Source: Halothiobacillus diazotrophicus
Lineage (GTDB): Bacteria > Pseudomonadota > Gammaproteobacteria > Halothiobacillales > Halothiobacillaceae
Direction of reading: 5' to 3'
DNA length: 64,000 nt
NCBI RefSeq assembly: GCF_001663815.1
Contig: NZ_CP016027.1
Span: 1,685,001 to 1,749,000 of the forward strand
In this document: piece by piece, positions 39,217 through 49,700 of the stretch
Layout of the letters: each line of letters begins with the position of its first letter
Numbering within the stretch: position 1 is the stretch's first letter
Made by a program: the position numbers and the translations under genes
Notes under the pieces: model-generated
What the model saw: only the letters and a program-made list of their open reading frames with translations
The model's database searches: none
What the model was told of the DNA's origin: nothing

Positions 39217-39252
39217 CGGGGCCCCGGGTTTACCCCGGGGCCCCGTTTTTTT
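39217..39252 (+). terminator. Very strong terminator after gltB
   Basis: A 12-bp all-G/C stem, CGGGGCCCCGGG / CCCGGGGCCCCG, with a five-base loop, followed by seven T residues. It marks gltB as a single-gene transcript. Confidence 0.95.
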
Positions 39253-39382
39253 CGCCCGGAACAAAGTGCATGGACAGGAGCCCAAGGAAGGACAAGAATA
39301 ATAAGACGTTCCGCCCACGGGTCGCTCCTGCACGCCGTCGCTGGGCATCAGGCACCGCAGCACGTTTAACCAGAGAGGACGT

Positions 39383-41335
39383 ATGTACGAACAAGCCTCC
39401 CATGCCTTGCTGAACGAAATCCTGCTTGAACTGAAACCCGAGATCGGCAACGCGCACCTCCGTCACTTCTACACGCGGCTGGGCGCGAATTTCTATGCGA
39501 TCTACTCCCTGTTTCACCGGCTCTACGGCGAGCGTCCGGATTTCAAGAAACAGATGAAACGGCTGGTCGAGACCCTCGTCCTGCGGTATATCGAACGCTC
39601 GCCCACCCTGCGCAAATCCGATCTGGCCCGTGAACGCGACTACAACTGGTTCCTGAATCAGGAATGGGTCGGCATGGCGCTGTACTGCGATCGCTTTGCA
39701 GGCGATCTGAAAGGCCTGCGCACCCATCTCCCCTATCTGCAGGAGCTGGGCATCAACCTGCTGCACGTGATGCCCATGCTCGACTGCCCGCCGGACCGGA
39801 GCGACGGCGGCTATGCGGTTCGCGATTTCCGACGCATCGACCCCCACTTCGGCACCCTGCGCGACGTGACTTCCCTGGCCTCGGCCCTGCGGCGCCGCGA
39901 CATGCTGCTGGTGCTCGACGTCGTCGTCAACCACACCTCGGACGAACACGAATGGGCGCAACTGGCACGCGCCGGCGACAAGAAGTACCAGGACTACTAC
40001 TTCGTGTTCGACGACCGGGAAATCCCCGACATCTACGAACAGACCATGCCGGAGATCTTCCCGGAAACCGCGCCCGGCAACTTCACCTGGGACGAGGAAA
40101 TGGGCAAATGGGTGATGACGGTGTTCAACACCTACCAGTGGGACCTGAACTACCACAACCCGGCCGTGTTGATCGAGATGATCGACATCATCCTGTACTG
40201 GGCGAACAAGGGCGCCGACATCCTGCGTCTGGACGCCGTCGCCTTCCTCTGGAAAAAGATCGGCAGCGTCTGCCAGAACGAGCGGGAGGCGCATCTGCTG
40301 CTGCAACTGATGAAGGACTGCTGCCAGGTCACGGCGCCCGGCGTGCTCTTTATCGCCGAGGCCATCGTCGCGCCGGGCGAGATCGCCAAGTATTTCGGCG
40401 AGGATGCGATCAACGCCAAGGAATGCGAGATCGCCTACAACGCCACCCTGATGGCCCTGCTCTGGGATGCGGTGGCAACAAAAAACGCCGTCCTGCTCAA
40501 TCAGGGCATCAAGAGTCTGCCGCACAAGCTCGAGCGTGCGACCTGGCTCAACTACGTCCGCTGCCACGACGACATCGGTCTCGGTTTCGGCGACAGCGAC
40601 ATCATCGCCTCCGGCTACGATCCGGCCCCGCACCGACGCTTCCTGATCGATTACTTCACGGGGCGATTTCCCTATTCACCCGCGCGCGGACTGCCCTTCG
40701 GCGAAAACCCGAAGACCGGCGACTCGCGCATCTCCGGCTCGCTGGCCTCCCTCGTTGGCCTCGAAAGCGCGCTCGAAAGCCGCAACGAGGCGGCGATCAC
40801 CAATGCCATCAAGACCATCGTGCTGCTGCACAGCGTGATCCTGTCCTTCGGCGGCATCCCGCTGCTGTACTACGGCGACGCCATCGGTACGCTGAACAGC
40901 CTCGCCTATCTGGCCGATCCGGCCAAGGCCGACGACAACCGATGGATGAACCGATCCCATTTCGACTGGAACAAGGCCAGTCGCCGTCATGAACAGGGTA
41001 CGGTGGAGCAGCGCATCTTCAGTGCCCTGCAACGGATGATCGCGCTGCGCAAGGAGGTCAAGGCCTTTGCGGACTTCGACAACCGCCAGCTACTCTCGGT
41101 GGACAACCCGAACCTGCTGATCTTCACGCGCAGTGACCCCTACAACTTCAACGACCACGTGCTCGTCATCTGCAATCTCAACGATGCCCCACAGCGCCTC
41201 TCCATCGACAACTTGCGGGCGCACGGCTATTTCCTCCAGGAAAACATGAAAGACCTGTGCACGGGATCGCTGCTCGAAGTGGCCGGAGACACCCTGGAAC
41301 TCCCCCCGCTTTCCCACTTCTGGCTCATCGAGTAG
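39383..41335 (+). CDS. Amylosucrase or sucrose hydrolase (GH13)
   Basis: A 650-residue glycoside hydrolase family 13 enzyme with the amylosucrase architecture: an all-helical N-terminal domain (about 1-90), a TIM barrel, and a C-terminal beta domain. The nucleophile is D284 in ILRLDAV and the acid/base is E326 in LFIAEAI, close to D286 and E328 of the Neisseria polysaccharea enzyme. The transition-state aspartate is in RCHDDIG (about 396). It either builds alpha-1,4-glucan from sucrose or hydrolyses it; sequence alone does not separate these. No signal peptide, so cytoplasmic. AGAGAGG is the ribosome site. Confidence 0.88.
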   Translation: MYEQASHALLNEILLELKPEIGNAHLRHFYTRLGANFYAIYSLFHRLYGERPDFKKQMKRLVETLVLRYIERSPTLRKSDLARERDYNWFLNQEWVGMALYCDRFAGDLKGLRTHLPYLQELGINLLHVMPMLDCPPDRSDGGYAVRDFRRIDPHFGTLRDVTSLASALRRRDMLLVLDVVVNHTSDEHEWAQLARAGDKKYQDYYFVFDDREIPDIYEQTMPEIFPETAPGNFTWDEEMGKWVMTVFNTYQWDLNYHNPAVLIEMIDIILYWANKGADILRLDAVAFLWKKIGSVCQNEREAHLLLQLMKDCCQVTAPGVLFIAEAIVAPGEIAKYFGEDAINAKECEIAYNATLMALLWDAVATKNAVLLNQGIKSLPHKLERATWLNYVRCHDDIGLGFGDSDIIASGYDPAPHRRFLIDYFTGRFPYSPARGLPFGENPKTGDSRISGSLASLVGLESALESRNEAAITNAIKTIVLLHSVILSFGGIPLLYYGDAIGTLNSLAYLADPAKADDNRWMNRSHFDWNKASRRHEQGTVEQRIFSALQRMIALRKEVKAFADFDNRQLLSVDNPNLLIFTRSDPYNFNDHVLVICNLNDAPQRLSIDNLRAHGYFLQENMKDLCTGSLLEVAGDTLELPPLSHFWLIE

Positions 41336-41531
41336 TCCTTCCCCGGATCATCCACACGCCGCCGCCCGGGATAGGGGCCCTGACTGGGCCCCACGAACGG
41401 CTCGAAGCCGATAGTCGTCGTGATAATTGACCCCACTACCGACACTGGGCAACAATAAAAAACGGAGCCGTATCGCCTCGACCGTACCGCCCGGTCGTGT
41501 GCGCCCAGCCATAAAACCATTACAAGCAGTC

Positions 41532-42404
41532 ATGAAAGATCGTGCTAACCAACTATTCCCGCTTCGGGATGGACGGCGCTTGGGCTATGCCGAATATGGG
41601 GATACGACAGGCAGACCGCTGTTCTACTTCCATGGCATACCGGGCTCGCGCAAGGAGCTTCTGTTCGACGAAGCCAGTCTGACGGCGCAAGGCGTCCGCC
41701 TGATTGTGCCCGATCGACCGGGCTATGGTCTTTCGGACCCGCTTGCGCACCGTCGAATCCTGGACTGGCCGGACGACGTCGCCCAATTGGCGGACAGCCT
41801 GAATCTGGCGCAGTTTCACGTATTCGGTTTTTCCGGTGGCGGCAGTTTTGCCCTGGCCTGCGCCCACCAACTGCCGGAACGCGTCACTGCGGTAGGGCTG
41901 CTCGGTTGCGTGGCGCCCCTGGATACCCCCGGCATGCACGATGCCGTTCCCCCCGCACTTCGCGACATGTACGCGCTGGCCGCCAAGGCGCCGGATGCCC
42001 TGGCGCAACACTTTGCGCCCCTTGCGGCTGCACCCGAAGGGGTACTGCAGGTACTGGCCTCGGGCGCACCGGAACCGGATCGTGCCGCCTTTGCCGACCC
42101 GGTGCTCCGTGATCGACTCCTGACCGATTTCACCGAAGCCCTGTGCCAGGACGCCCAAGCCACGGCCTGGGACCTGCATCTGATCGCCTCGCCCTGGGGT
42201 TTCGACCTCCGCCGGGTCCAGCAGCCCGTCCACCTCTGGCACGGTACCCTGGATCAAAATGCGGGACCCGCCATGGGGCATTATCTGGCCGAAATCCTGC
42301 CCTGCTGTCATGCCCGGTTCCTGGAAAGCGAGGGACATTACTCGCCGTTCAAGCACATGGGCACGATCCTGGAGCCGCTCATGGATCAACGGAAGGGTGA
42401 CTGA
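41532..42404 (+). CDS. Alpha/beta hydrolase
   Basis: A 290-residue alpha/beta hydrolase. The oxyanion motif is FHGIPGS, the nucleophile S101 lies in GFSGGGS, and the acid and histidine are probably in WHGTLDQN and ESEGHYS. The ATG at 41532 matches where homology to the fold begins; the frame is open upstream without similarity. The substrate is unknown. The LuxR gene begins two bases after the stop, so the pair is one transcription unit and the hydrolase may be regulated with, or supply a signal to, that regulator. Confidence 0.85.
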   Translation: MKDRANQLFPLRDGRRLGYAEYGDTTGRPLFYFHGIPGSRKELLFDEASLTAQGVRLIVPDRPGYGLSDPLAHRRILDWPDDVAQLADSLNLAQFHVFGFSGGGSFALACAHQLPERVTAVGLLGCVAPLDTPGMHDAVPPALRDMYALAAKAPDALAQHFAPLAAAPEGVLQVLASGAPEPDRAAFADPVLRDRLLTDFTEALCQDAQATAWDLHLIASPWGFDLRRVQQPVHLWHGTLDQNAGPAMGHYLAEILPCCHARFLESEGHYSPFKHMGTILEPLMDQRKGD

Positions 42405-42405
42405 T

Positions 42406-43560
42406 GTGGGCAAGGATACGGTCGATCTGGACACCTACGACACGCTCGTGTGCGCCATCTACGACGCCGCCAACGATCCCGCGCTGTGGCGCGCATTTCT
42501 CGAACGCCTCACGGAGGCCTTTCGGGGTCATGGCGCCTCACTCCGGCTTCTGGACGCCCATTCCCACTATCCCAGTTTCAGCGCGTCACACGGCTACGAT
42601 GATACGTTCACCCAGCAGTATCTCGACTACTACTACCAGACGGATATCTCCATTCCCATTCTGGAAGACGCCGACCAAGGGACGGTCATCGCCCGATCCG
42701 AATTCATCCAAGACAGGGACTACCAAAACTCCGAGTACTTCCAGGATTTCGGCCGACGGTGGGGCATCAATGACCTGCTCGGCGGCTACTTCATGAAAAC
42801 CCCGAGCTGCAACGCCCGCATCGGCGTGCACCGCCCCTTGGGAGAGCCCACGTTCGGCCCGGAAGACAAGCAACTGATGTCGCGCTTGATGCCCCATTTG
42901 CATCGAGCCTTTCAAATCAGCCGCCACATCCAGCAGATCAAGGCCCAGCAAATGGCCAGTCAACACGCGTTTGACCATATCCCCTTCGGCGTGGTGCTTG
43001 TGGATAGCGATGGAAAGCCCGTGGTCGTGAATCGCCAGGCCGAAGACATGAGTCGTAAGGATGGCGGCATTCTCATTCGCGCCGAGGGGATTTCGACCGG
43101 CGCCCCCCAAACGACACAGGTGCTTCGCCACCTCATCCAGCAGGCAACGGGGCACGAAAATGGCAAGAGCTACAGCGGCGGCGCCCTTTCCGTCGAACGC
43201 GCGCGATCCACGTTACCGCTTTCGATCATGGTCGCCCCCCTGAATGCCGGGCAATCCGTGTTCGGACGGGACAACGAGCAGGCGACCGCCGTCGTCTTCA
43301 TCAGTGACCCTCTGCAGGAGCAACATGTTTCACCGGAAATCCTGAGCATCCTCTACGGACTCACCAAGGCAGAAGCCCGCCTCGCCCGGGAACTGGCCCT
43401 GGGCAGGACCCTGGACGAAATTTCGGACCGGTACCAGCTGAGCAAGCACACCCTCCGCGCCCAACTCAAGGCCACCTTCGGCAAAACGGGCATCAGCCGT
43501 CAATCCGAACTCGTCCGGTTGGTGCTCGGCGGGCCCGCCACGCTGAGCCTCAACCGCTAA
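42406..43560 (+). CDS. LuxR-type transcriptional regulator with N-terminal sensor region
   Basis: A 384-residue regulator. The C-terminal 60 residues form a LuxR/GerE helix-turn-helix (LTKAEARLARELALGRTLDEI, then SKHTLRAQLKATFGKTGISRQSELV). The N-terminal part has no LuxI-type autoinducer domain that I recognise. A PAS-like stretch lies near 190-230 (HAFDHIPFGVVLVDSDGKPVVVNRQAE). The start is GTG at 42406, behind AAGGGTGA. It is coupled to the hydrolase gene. A minus-strand gene converges on it. Confidence 0.85.
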   Translation: MGKDTVDLDTYDTLVCAIYDAANDPALWRAFLERLTEAFRGHGASLRLLDAHSHYPSFSASHGYDDTFTQQYLDYYYQTDISIPILEDADQGTVIARSEFIQDRDYQNSEYFQDFGRRWGINDLLGGYFMKTPSCNARIGVHRPLGEPTFGPEDKQLMSRLMPHLHRAFQISRHIQQIKAQQMASQHAFDHIPFGVVLVDSDGKPVVVNRQAEDMSRKDGGILIRAEGISTGAPQTTQVLRHLIQQATGHENGKSYSGGALSVERARSTLPLSIMVAPLNAGQSVFGRDNEQATAVVFISDPLQEQHVSPEILSILYGLTKAEARLARELALGRTLDEISDRYQLSKHTLRAQLKATFGKTGISRQSELVRLVLGGPATLSLNR

Positions 43561-43610
43561 CCCGCCCGAACTTTCGCTTGCTCAAGACAGCGCACGCAAT
43601 GAAACACGCG

Positions 43611-43649
43611 CAATAAAAAGGGATGGACGACCTCCCGATCGTCCATCCC
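43611..43649 (-). terminator. Terminator of the large lipoprotein gene
   Basis: A perfect 11-bp stem GGGATGGACGA / TCGTCCATCCC with an eight-base loop. The T-tract is on the minus strand (plus strand AAAAA at 43615-43619). Confidence 0.88.
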
Positions 43650-43674
43650 GCTGGCGCCTGACGACGCGTGCCCC

Positions 43675-46191
43675 TTAGAAAGCCCGCGTGAACGTCAGAA
43701 GCACCGTACCGCCACTGCTCACCGCCAGCGTATTGTTGCTGTTCGACAGGCCGAGGGTGAATTGGGACGTCGTACCGATCGACCCGATACCCGATGAATT
43801 GTTCGCATCGCCGTTATCGTCGTAGCTCAGGTTGACGGCCAAGCTGCCGGTCGCGGTATCGAGCGTGTACGTGCCGACCTCCAGGCCGTTATCCGGCGCG
43901 GTATATCTCGGATCGTTCTCCGCGTACAGAAGCGTTCCGTCCGGGAAGATGGCCAGATACTCGAACGAACCGGCGCCTTGCGCACCGTCCAGCCGCCAGA
44001 TCCCCTGATAGGCATTTGCTGTACTGAAGTCCACGGCGGAGAGAGTGAACGATGAACCGTTCGACAGGGTCACGGTCATGACGCCGTTGTTCACCTGAAG
44101 CGTGTCATGGGACGGCGTGCCGATGCTGCCGGCCCCCGACGATGCCCCCGAGGTCGTGGTGTTGTCGTCGTAGGTGACATTCAGGGTCACGCCACCGGTG
44201 GTCGCATCGTAGGTGTAGGTGCCGACTTCCAGGCCGTTCTGCGGTTCCGTCACGCTGGTGTCGTTCTCGGCATACGCGAACGTGCCATCCGTGAACAGGA
44301 TCAGATACTGGAAGTTGGCACCATTCACGCTGCGCCAGGCACCCAGGACACTACTGTTGCCGCTCGGCGTCGGGGTCGGCGTGCCGCCCGAGCCGCCGGG
44401 GATCACATCCTGCACACCGGCGACTGTCCGTCCGAACATATCCGTCGCGAAGACGAGCACGGACTGCTTCGTGGCGGCGCTGTTGGCCGTCGGGACATTC
44501 AACGTGACGGATCGCGCATCGCTGGCGACGCTGACATCCACCGCCCGATCGTAGGAACCGTCAGCCAGATTGCGATCGAAGGTCACGTCATCGTTGGTCG
44601 CGCCGTCCGGCAAGGTCCAGGACACGTCCAGCGTGCCGTAGACGAAATTGCCGAGGTCCGTCTGGGTCGGGGCCGTCACCACGGGGAAATAGGCCGTTTC
44701 GGTGGACAGCAACGGGCGCTTGATCAGCGTGCCGGTTGCGTTGTCCACCATCAGGTCGTCCGCCGTACCGGCGAGCGTCGCTGCGTCGCTGACGGTGACT
44801 CGCGGGTTGCTCGTGGCATAGATGTTCGTGTCGCCATTGACATCGTGATAGCGCGTGAAGGTATACGCGGAACCATCGGCGATGGTTTTCGCCACGGCAT
44901 CCGTGACCGGATAGCCGTAGATCATGTAGTCATTCGACGCCTTGTTGGCGAAGCTGTTGAAATCGTACTGTACCAACACCACGCCCTTCGCCGGCAAGCC
45001 GGGCCCGGTCACGATGAAGTAATCGCCGGCCTGAAACTTGTTGCCATTGTCATGGACGTTGAGATTCAGCTCCGAATAGACGGTGCCGGTGGATTGATAC
45101 AGCTGGCTTTCGCCATTGACGTGCGTATCCCAGTTCGCCCCGTTGCCGAGAAGCATCCAGCCCGTGCCGTCATTGGACAGGTTCATGGTGTTGGCGCCGA
45201 AGCGAATCGTGGCGGTCTGCGGAGATGCCGCCGTATCCAGACTGACCAGCGTGAACGCCTCGAGCGCCTGACGCGACTTATCGGCATCCGCCTTGATGGT
45301 CGGGTCCGCACTGGTGAAATAGGTGATGATGGCCGCCTTGTCGGTACCGTTCATGAGAAAGCCGGCATCGAAGTACGCCCCCACCTGGGCACTGGTCGGA
45401 ATGCCGTTGGCGAACAGGGCATTGAAGTCCCGGATCCGCGTTGCGATCGCGCCCAAGGCATCGATGGACGTAGCCGTATCGGACGGAACATCCAGGACGG
45501 TATTATCGGCCGGATTGCTGAAGTCGTCGGTGATGGGGGTCACGGTGCCGCCCAACCGGTAGCTGATGGTGGCCGTATTCGCGCTCGCATCCACCTTGAC
45601 CTCGATCAGGTCGAGCAGGGAGTCCATGCCCGAGTGATCGGCCGTGAATGGCGCATGCAGCACATCCACGTCGCTCGGCAGGCCGGATGCCGTCAACAGC
45701 GGACCCAGGCGACCGATCAGCTGGGTCACGGCAGATTTGATCGCATCGGCGACGAGCCGGGAAAAATCGGGCGAGGCAAAAAACGCCGCGCTATCGTCCC
45801 CCACGACATTACTGACGACGAGATCCGTCAGCGGCGTGATATTGACCGTACCGCCCAGGTCGCCCTGAGTCGCCACCGAAGAGAGGACATAGGCGTGACC
45901 GCCCGCCACACCGCGCGCCTGCAGGATCATCGGTGCGGTCAGCCCCGTCGTGTCGACCGAAAAATGCCCGTTGGCATCGATCGGCGCCGTGACGGACTTG
46001 CCATTGGCCCCCTTGACCTCGACAACCCCGCTAAGCGCGGCGCCCGCGGCGGCTGTGCCACTGACCGTGGTGGATTGACTGACGTTCGGCGTCGGGTTGG
46101 TTGCCGTCGTACTTCCGCCGCCTGAGCCGCCACATGCGGCGAGCAGCGTCGCCAGGAATGCAACGCATAGGAATTGGGTGCTCCGTTTCAT
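43675..46191 (-). CDS. Large predicted lipoprotein with duplicated C-terminal domain
   Basis: An 838-residue exported protein with lipobox LAAC (lipid cysteine near residue 20) followed by a Gly/Ser/Thr tether. An Ig- or carboxypeptidase-regulatory-like stretch lies near 40-110. Residues 615-720 and 728-838 are two copies of a domain sharing the pattern WR...FTDGTFAYAENDT.....NGLEVGTYTYD..TG.....YDDN. A TPTPTPS hinge precedes the first copy. Function unknown; a surface-exposed adhesin or matrix role is possible but unproven. AAGAGG lies 7 bases before the ATG. Confidence 0.8.
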   Translation of the reverse strand: MKRSTQFLCVAFLATLLAACGGSGGGSTTATNPTPNVSQSTTVSGTAAAGAALSGVVEVKGANGKSVTAPIDANGHFSVDTTGLTAPMILQARGVAGGHAYVLSSVATQGDLGGTVNITPLTDLVVSNVVGDDSAAFFASPDFSRLVADAIKSAVTQLIGRLGPLLTASGLPSDVDVLHAPFTADHSGMDSLLDLIEVKVDASANTATISYRLGGTVTPITDDFSNPADNTVLDVPSDTATSIDALGAIATRIRDFNALFANGIPTSAQVGAYFDAGFLMNGTDKAAIITYFTSADPTIKADADKSRQALEAFTLVSLDTAASPQTATIRFGANTMNLSNDGTGWMLLGNGANWDTHVNGESQLYQSTGTVYSELNLNVHDNGNKFQAGDYFIVTGPGLPAKGVVLVQYDFNSFANKASNDYMIYGYPVTDAVAKTIADGSAYTFTRYHDVNGDTNIYATSNPRVTVSDAATLAGTADDLMVDNATGTLIKRPLLSTETAYFPVVTAPTQTDLGNFVYGTLDVSWTLPDGATNDDVTFDRNLADGSYDRAVDVSVASDARSVTLNVPTANSAATKQSVLVFATDMFGRTVAGVQDVIPGGSGGTPTPTPSGNSSVLGAWRSVNGANFQYLILFTDGTFAYAENDTSVTEPQNGLEVGTYTYDATTGGVTLNVTYDDNTTTSGASSGAGSIGTPSHDTLQVNNGVMTVTLSNGSSFTLSAVDFSTANAYQGIWRLDGAQGAGSFEYLAIFPDGTLLYAENDPRYTAPDNGLEVGTYTLDTATGSLAVNLSYDDNGDANNSSGIGSIGTTSQFTLGLSNSNNTLAVSSGGTVLLTFTRAF

Positions 46192-46732
46192 GATGAACCT
46201 CTTTTCGTTTGTCGTCGTTTTGTTGTCGTTTCCTAGCCGCCGTCCGAGTCCGGGATACGGTTTTTTTATCCACCCAAAACCTACTGTCGCCTGGACAGAA
46301 CCGCATCCCCCAAATGGGGGATGCGGTCATCGAAGAAGACAATCTCCCAGGCCTGAATGGGCAGAGGTTGGAAGACAGCTCATTGGAAATGGGTCAATGG
46401 AGACAAGCGAATGGAGACAGGCCATTGCAGATAGGAGCGAAGAACCCGCGTCGAGTAAGCAGCCAATAAGACATGCATCGCACTCAATTCGCACCGGCAC
46501 TCAGCGCGTCGGGCAGGCGCAGGAACTCGGGAAGATTAGGATGAGATCGCGCTGCGTTAATCAGAACGCGAAGATAGGCCCCCTGTGGAGGCCCCCTTAT
46601 GCCCGATCATCGTCAGGTCACACTGACATGTCTGACAAGCGGGGGAAACGTTGGCAGGCACGAACACACGAAAGGAACCCACAGGTACGTAGCCGGACCT
46701 GCCACGCTTAAGGATCGATGAATGAAGGGGGG
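46192..46732. other. 541-base intergenic region upstream of the lipoprotein gene
   Basis: No gene is supported here. It contains the lipoprotein promoter region, one long hairpin (46301-46326) and a short imperfect repeat with unit AATGGAGACAAGC near 46400-46420. The composition is less GC-rich than the flanks. Confidence 0.6.
46301..46326. other. Perfect 11-bp hairpin in the intergenic region
   Basis: CCGCATCCCCC and GGGGGATGCGG flank an AAAT loop. Neither side has a T-tract, so it is not a clear terminator for the kinase operon. Confidence 0.6.
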
Positions 46733-49700
46733 TCACCGATCCAGAGACATGCGGGCGGACAGAAGATCCTGCGCGGTCTTGAAGTCGAGCTTTCTGAGGC
46801 TGGCGTCGAATCGCGGATAGGCCTCGGCGCCGAGAGTGGCCCGCAAAGCCCCCCCTTCCCGCGACGCGAATTCGAATGCCGCCATGTCCTGATGCGCCAG
46901 CAGATCGAGCAAGTGTTGCACCTGCTCGGTTGTCAGCGGTATCTGCGCTGTGCCGTCCGGTGCGGTCGCCGCCGCCCGCGCGTCATGCCAAGAAGCGAGT
47001 ACGGCCATGCTGTCCTGCTGGAGTTGCTTCAGTCCTTCGGCAAGAACCGTCATCTGCGCGTGGATCGGTTGATCCCCGGCGCGCAAGGCCTGCTCGAGGG
47101 CCGCCGCCTGGCGGTGCAAGTCCGCCGCCCCCACCATGCCCGTGGCACTTTTCAGATTGTGCATCTGGGCCGCCAGGGCACGGCGCTGCTCGGACGCCTC
47201 GGCCCGATCGATCGTGGGCGCCGGCGGCGTCATGAGATTGGCATGCTCCTGCAGCAGGCGGTCCAGCGTCCCAAGAAAGAGTTGCTCGTCGCCCAGCAGC
47301 AGACGCTTGGATTCTGCCCCATCGATCCCCGGAATCCGCGGCCAATTGGTCGTGCCTTCGGCCTCATCGTGGTCGTTCGCCTCATCGGCGGGGAGATCCT
47401 CGATGGCCAGCTTCTGCCCGCGATAATGCTCCACGGCAGAACGCAACCGGTTGATCAGCTGGTTGGGGTCAATCGGCTTGGTCAGAAAATCGTTCATGCC
47501 CGCCCCAAGAGCGCGCCGCCGTTCCTCGACCAATGCCCCGGCGGTCAGCGCCAGAACGGGGATCTGGGTCAGTGCCAGCTGTCCGCGAATCAGACGGGTC
47601 GCCTCCAGGCCGTCCATACCGGGCATCTGGACATCCATCAGCACGACATCGTAGTTATCGGATGCTTCCTTGAGTCGGTCGAGGGCGGCATACCCACTGT
47701 TGGCCGTGTCGACGATGGCGCCATTGCGCACCAGAATCTGCGTGACGACCTCGAGATTGATGGCGCTGTCGTCGACCACCAGCACGCGAACGCCCGGCAA
47801 CCAGCGGGCCTTCAGCGACTCGGTCCGGGTGGCCTCCAACACGCGGCGGGTATTCCCCGTCTGCTCAGTCACGATCTCGTTGACGGCGGCAAACAGGCTG
47901 GAAGCATTGACCGGTTTATGTAGAAAACGATGCGACAGGTGTTGGTCGTCCAAGAGCTCGATCTGATCGATGTCACTGGCGGAGACCATTAGCACGGCGG
48001 GCAGTCGCTCCCGACCGACTTCCTCTGCCAGGGCAGCGATGGCCGAAAGCCCATCCATGCGCGGCATATGCCAGTCGACGATCAGCGCATCCGGCGGACG
48101 CAACCCGCTGTTGACACGTTTCATGTATGCGTCGACCAATTCGGCACCATCGTGCACGACCTGAGCACGCCAGCCCAGGGTAATGGCGAGTTGCTGCATC
48201 TGCCGGGCATCCGCAGGATGGTCCTCGGCAATCAAAACATAGATTGCGGTGTTATGTTCGTCCTGACCGGCCACCTCCTCGGCACGGGGAATCCCCATGG
48301 GAATATCCGCCCAGAACTGGCTTCCCGCATCCTCGCGACTTGAGACTCCAACCACGCCACCCATCAATTCGACCAACTTGCGTACGATGGACAGGCCCAA
48401 CCCCGTACCACCATAACGGCGGGACGTACTGCTATCCGCCTGCGTGAAAGCCTGGAACAAACGGGACTGGACGTCCGGGGACATCCCGATCCCGGTATCC
48501 GACACCGTAAAGCGCAGCCATACGTGGTCAGGTTGAGGCGTCGACGGGGTTCGTACCTCGGCGCGCAGAACGATCTCACCGGTCTCGGTAAACTTCAGGG
48601 CATTGCCGAGCAGATTCAGCATGATCTGATGCAGTCGCGTGGGATCGGTGCTGACCCAGACCGGCAGGTCACGGTCCAGATCCAGCGCGAAACGCAACTG
48701 CTTCGCCTCGGCCTGGGGCGCGAACACGCCGGCCACCGCCTCGAGCCACTCGGGCAAGTCGATCGGCACCTGCTCGAGGGCCATTTCCTCCGCCTCGATC
48801 TTCGAGAGATCCAGCACGTCGTTGACGATGCCCAGCAGCGTGCGGCCGGAGAGCTGAATCTTCTCCACCAGACGCCGTTCCGCCTCGGTCAGTGGTTCGT
48901 CGGCCAGCAGATGCGTGAAACCGATAATCGCATTGAGCGGCGTGCGGATCTCGTGGCTGGTATTGGCAAGAAACGCGCTCTTGGCTTCATTGGCCTGCTC
49001 GGCCAGATGCAGGGCGTCATGGAGCTGTGCCCGGATCGCCAGGCGTTCGCTGATATCGCGAATCGCGGCATAGACCAGCATGCGATCGGGCAACGCCACG
49101 GGACCGAGGGAAATCTCCGCCGGAAACTCCCTGCCATCGCGCCGACGACACTGCACACCCTGATCGCCACCCAGTGTCAGCACTTTAGGTTGCGAGAAGT
49201 ATTGTCGAACGTGATCCGGATGATGGGGGGCATAACGTTCGGGTACCAACTGGTGGATCACCATGCCGGTCAGTTCTTCGCGGGCGTAACCGAAAAGCTG
49301 TTCTGCCTGCGTATTGACGAACTGGATGACGCCCTGCTCGTCCACGATCAATGCCGCTTCCGGCGCTGAATCCAGCAATACCTTGAATAAGGCGCTTTCC
49401 TGGTTACGTTGGATCTCCCGTTGCGCTTGCCGGGTATCCCACAGTCGTCGCTGCGCGGACACCCACAATTGGTACTCGATAACGGCGGCAATTACAGCCA
49501 GTGCCAACAGGGACAAGACCAATCCCAGAATCTGCAGAATCAGGGTCCGATAGACGGGAAACTGCGGCTTCACGGAAAAAATGCGCAACGCATCGGATTT
49601 TTGCAGATCGTCAGGGAAAAATCGGGTTTGACGGACCCACACTCCGCCCTCCGGCCCCGCCCAACGACTCTGGCCGTCGATATCCAGCCCCAGCGTGTTG

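Noticed and set aside
37198-39450. A 750-codon open frame opposite the gltB C-terminus
   Set aside because: Antisense to conserved glutamate synthase motifs, with no ribosome site and no protein-like pattern.
44107-46125. A 672-codon open frame opposite the large lipoprotein gene
   Set aside because: The opposite strand has a ribosome site, signal peptide, lipobox and terminator; this frame has none and is Arg/Gly-rich.
46301-46326. The 11-bp hairpin as the terminator of the kinase operon
   Set aside because: It lies about 400 bases past the kinase stop and has no T-tract on either strand, so it is listed only as a structure.
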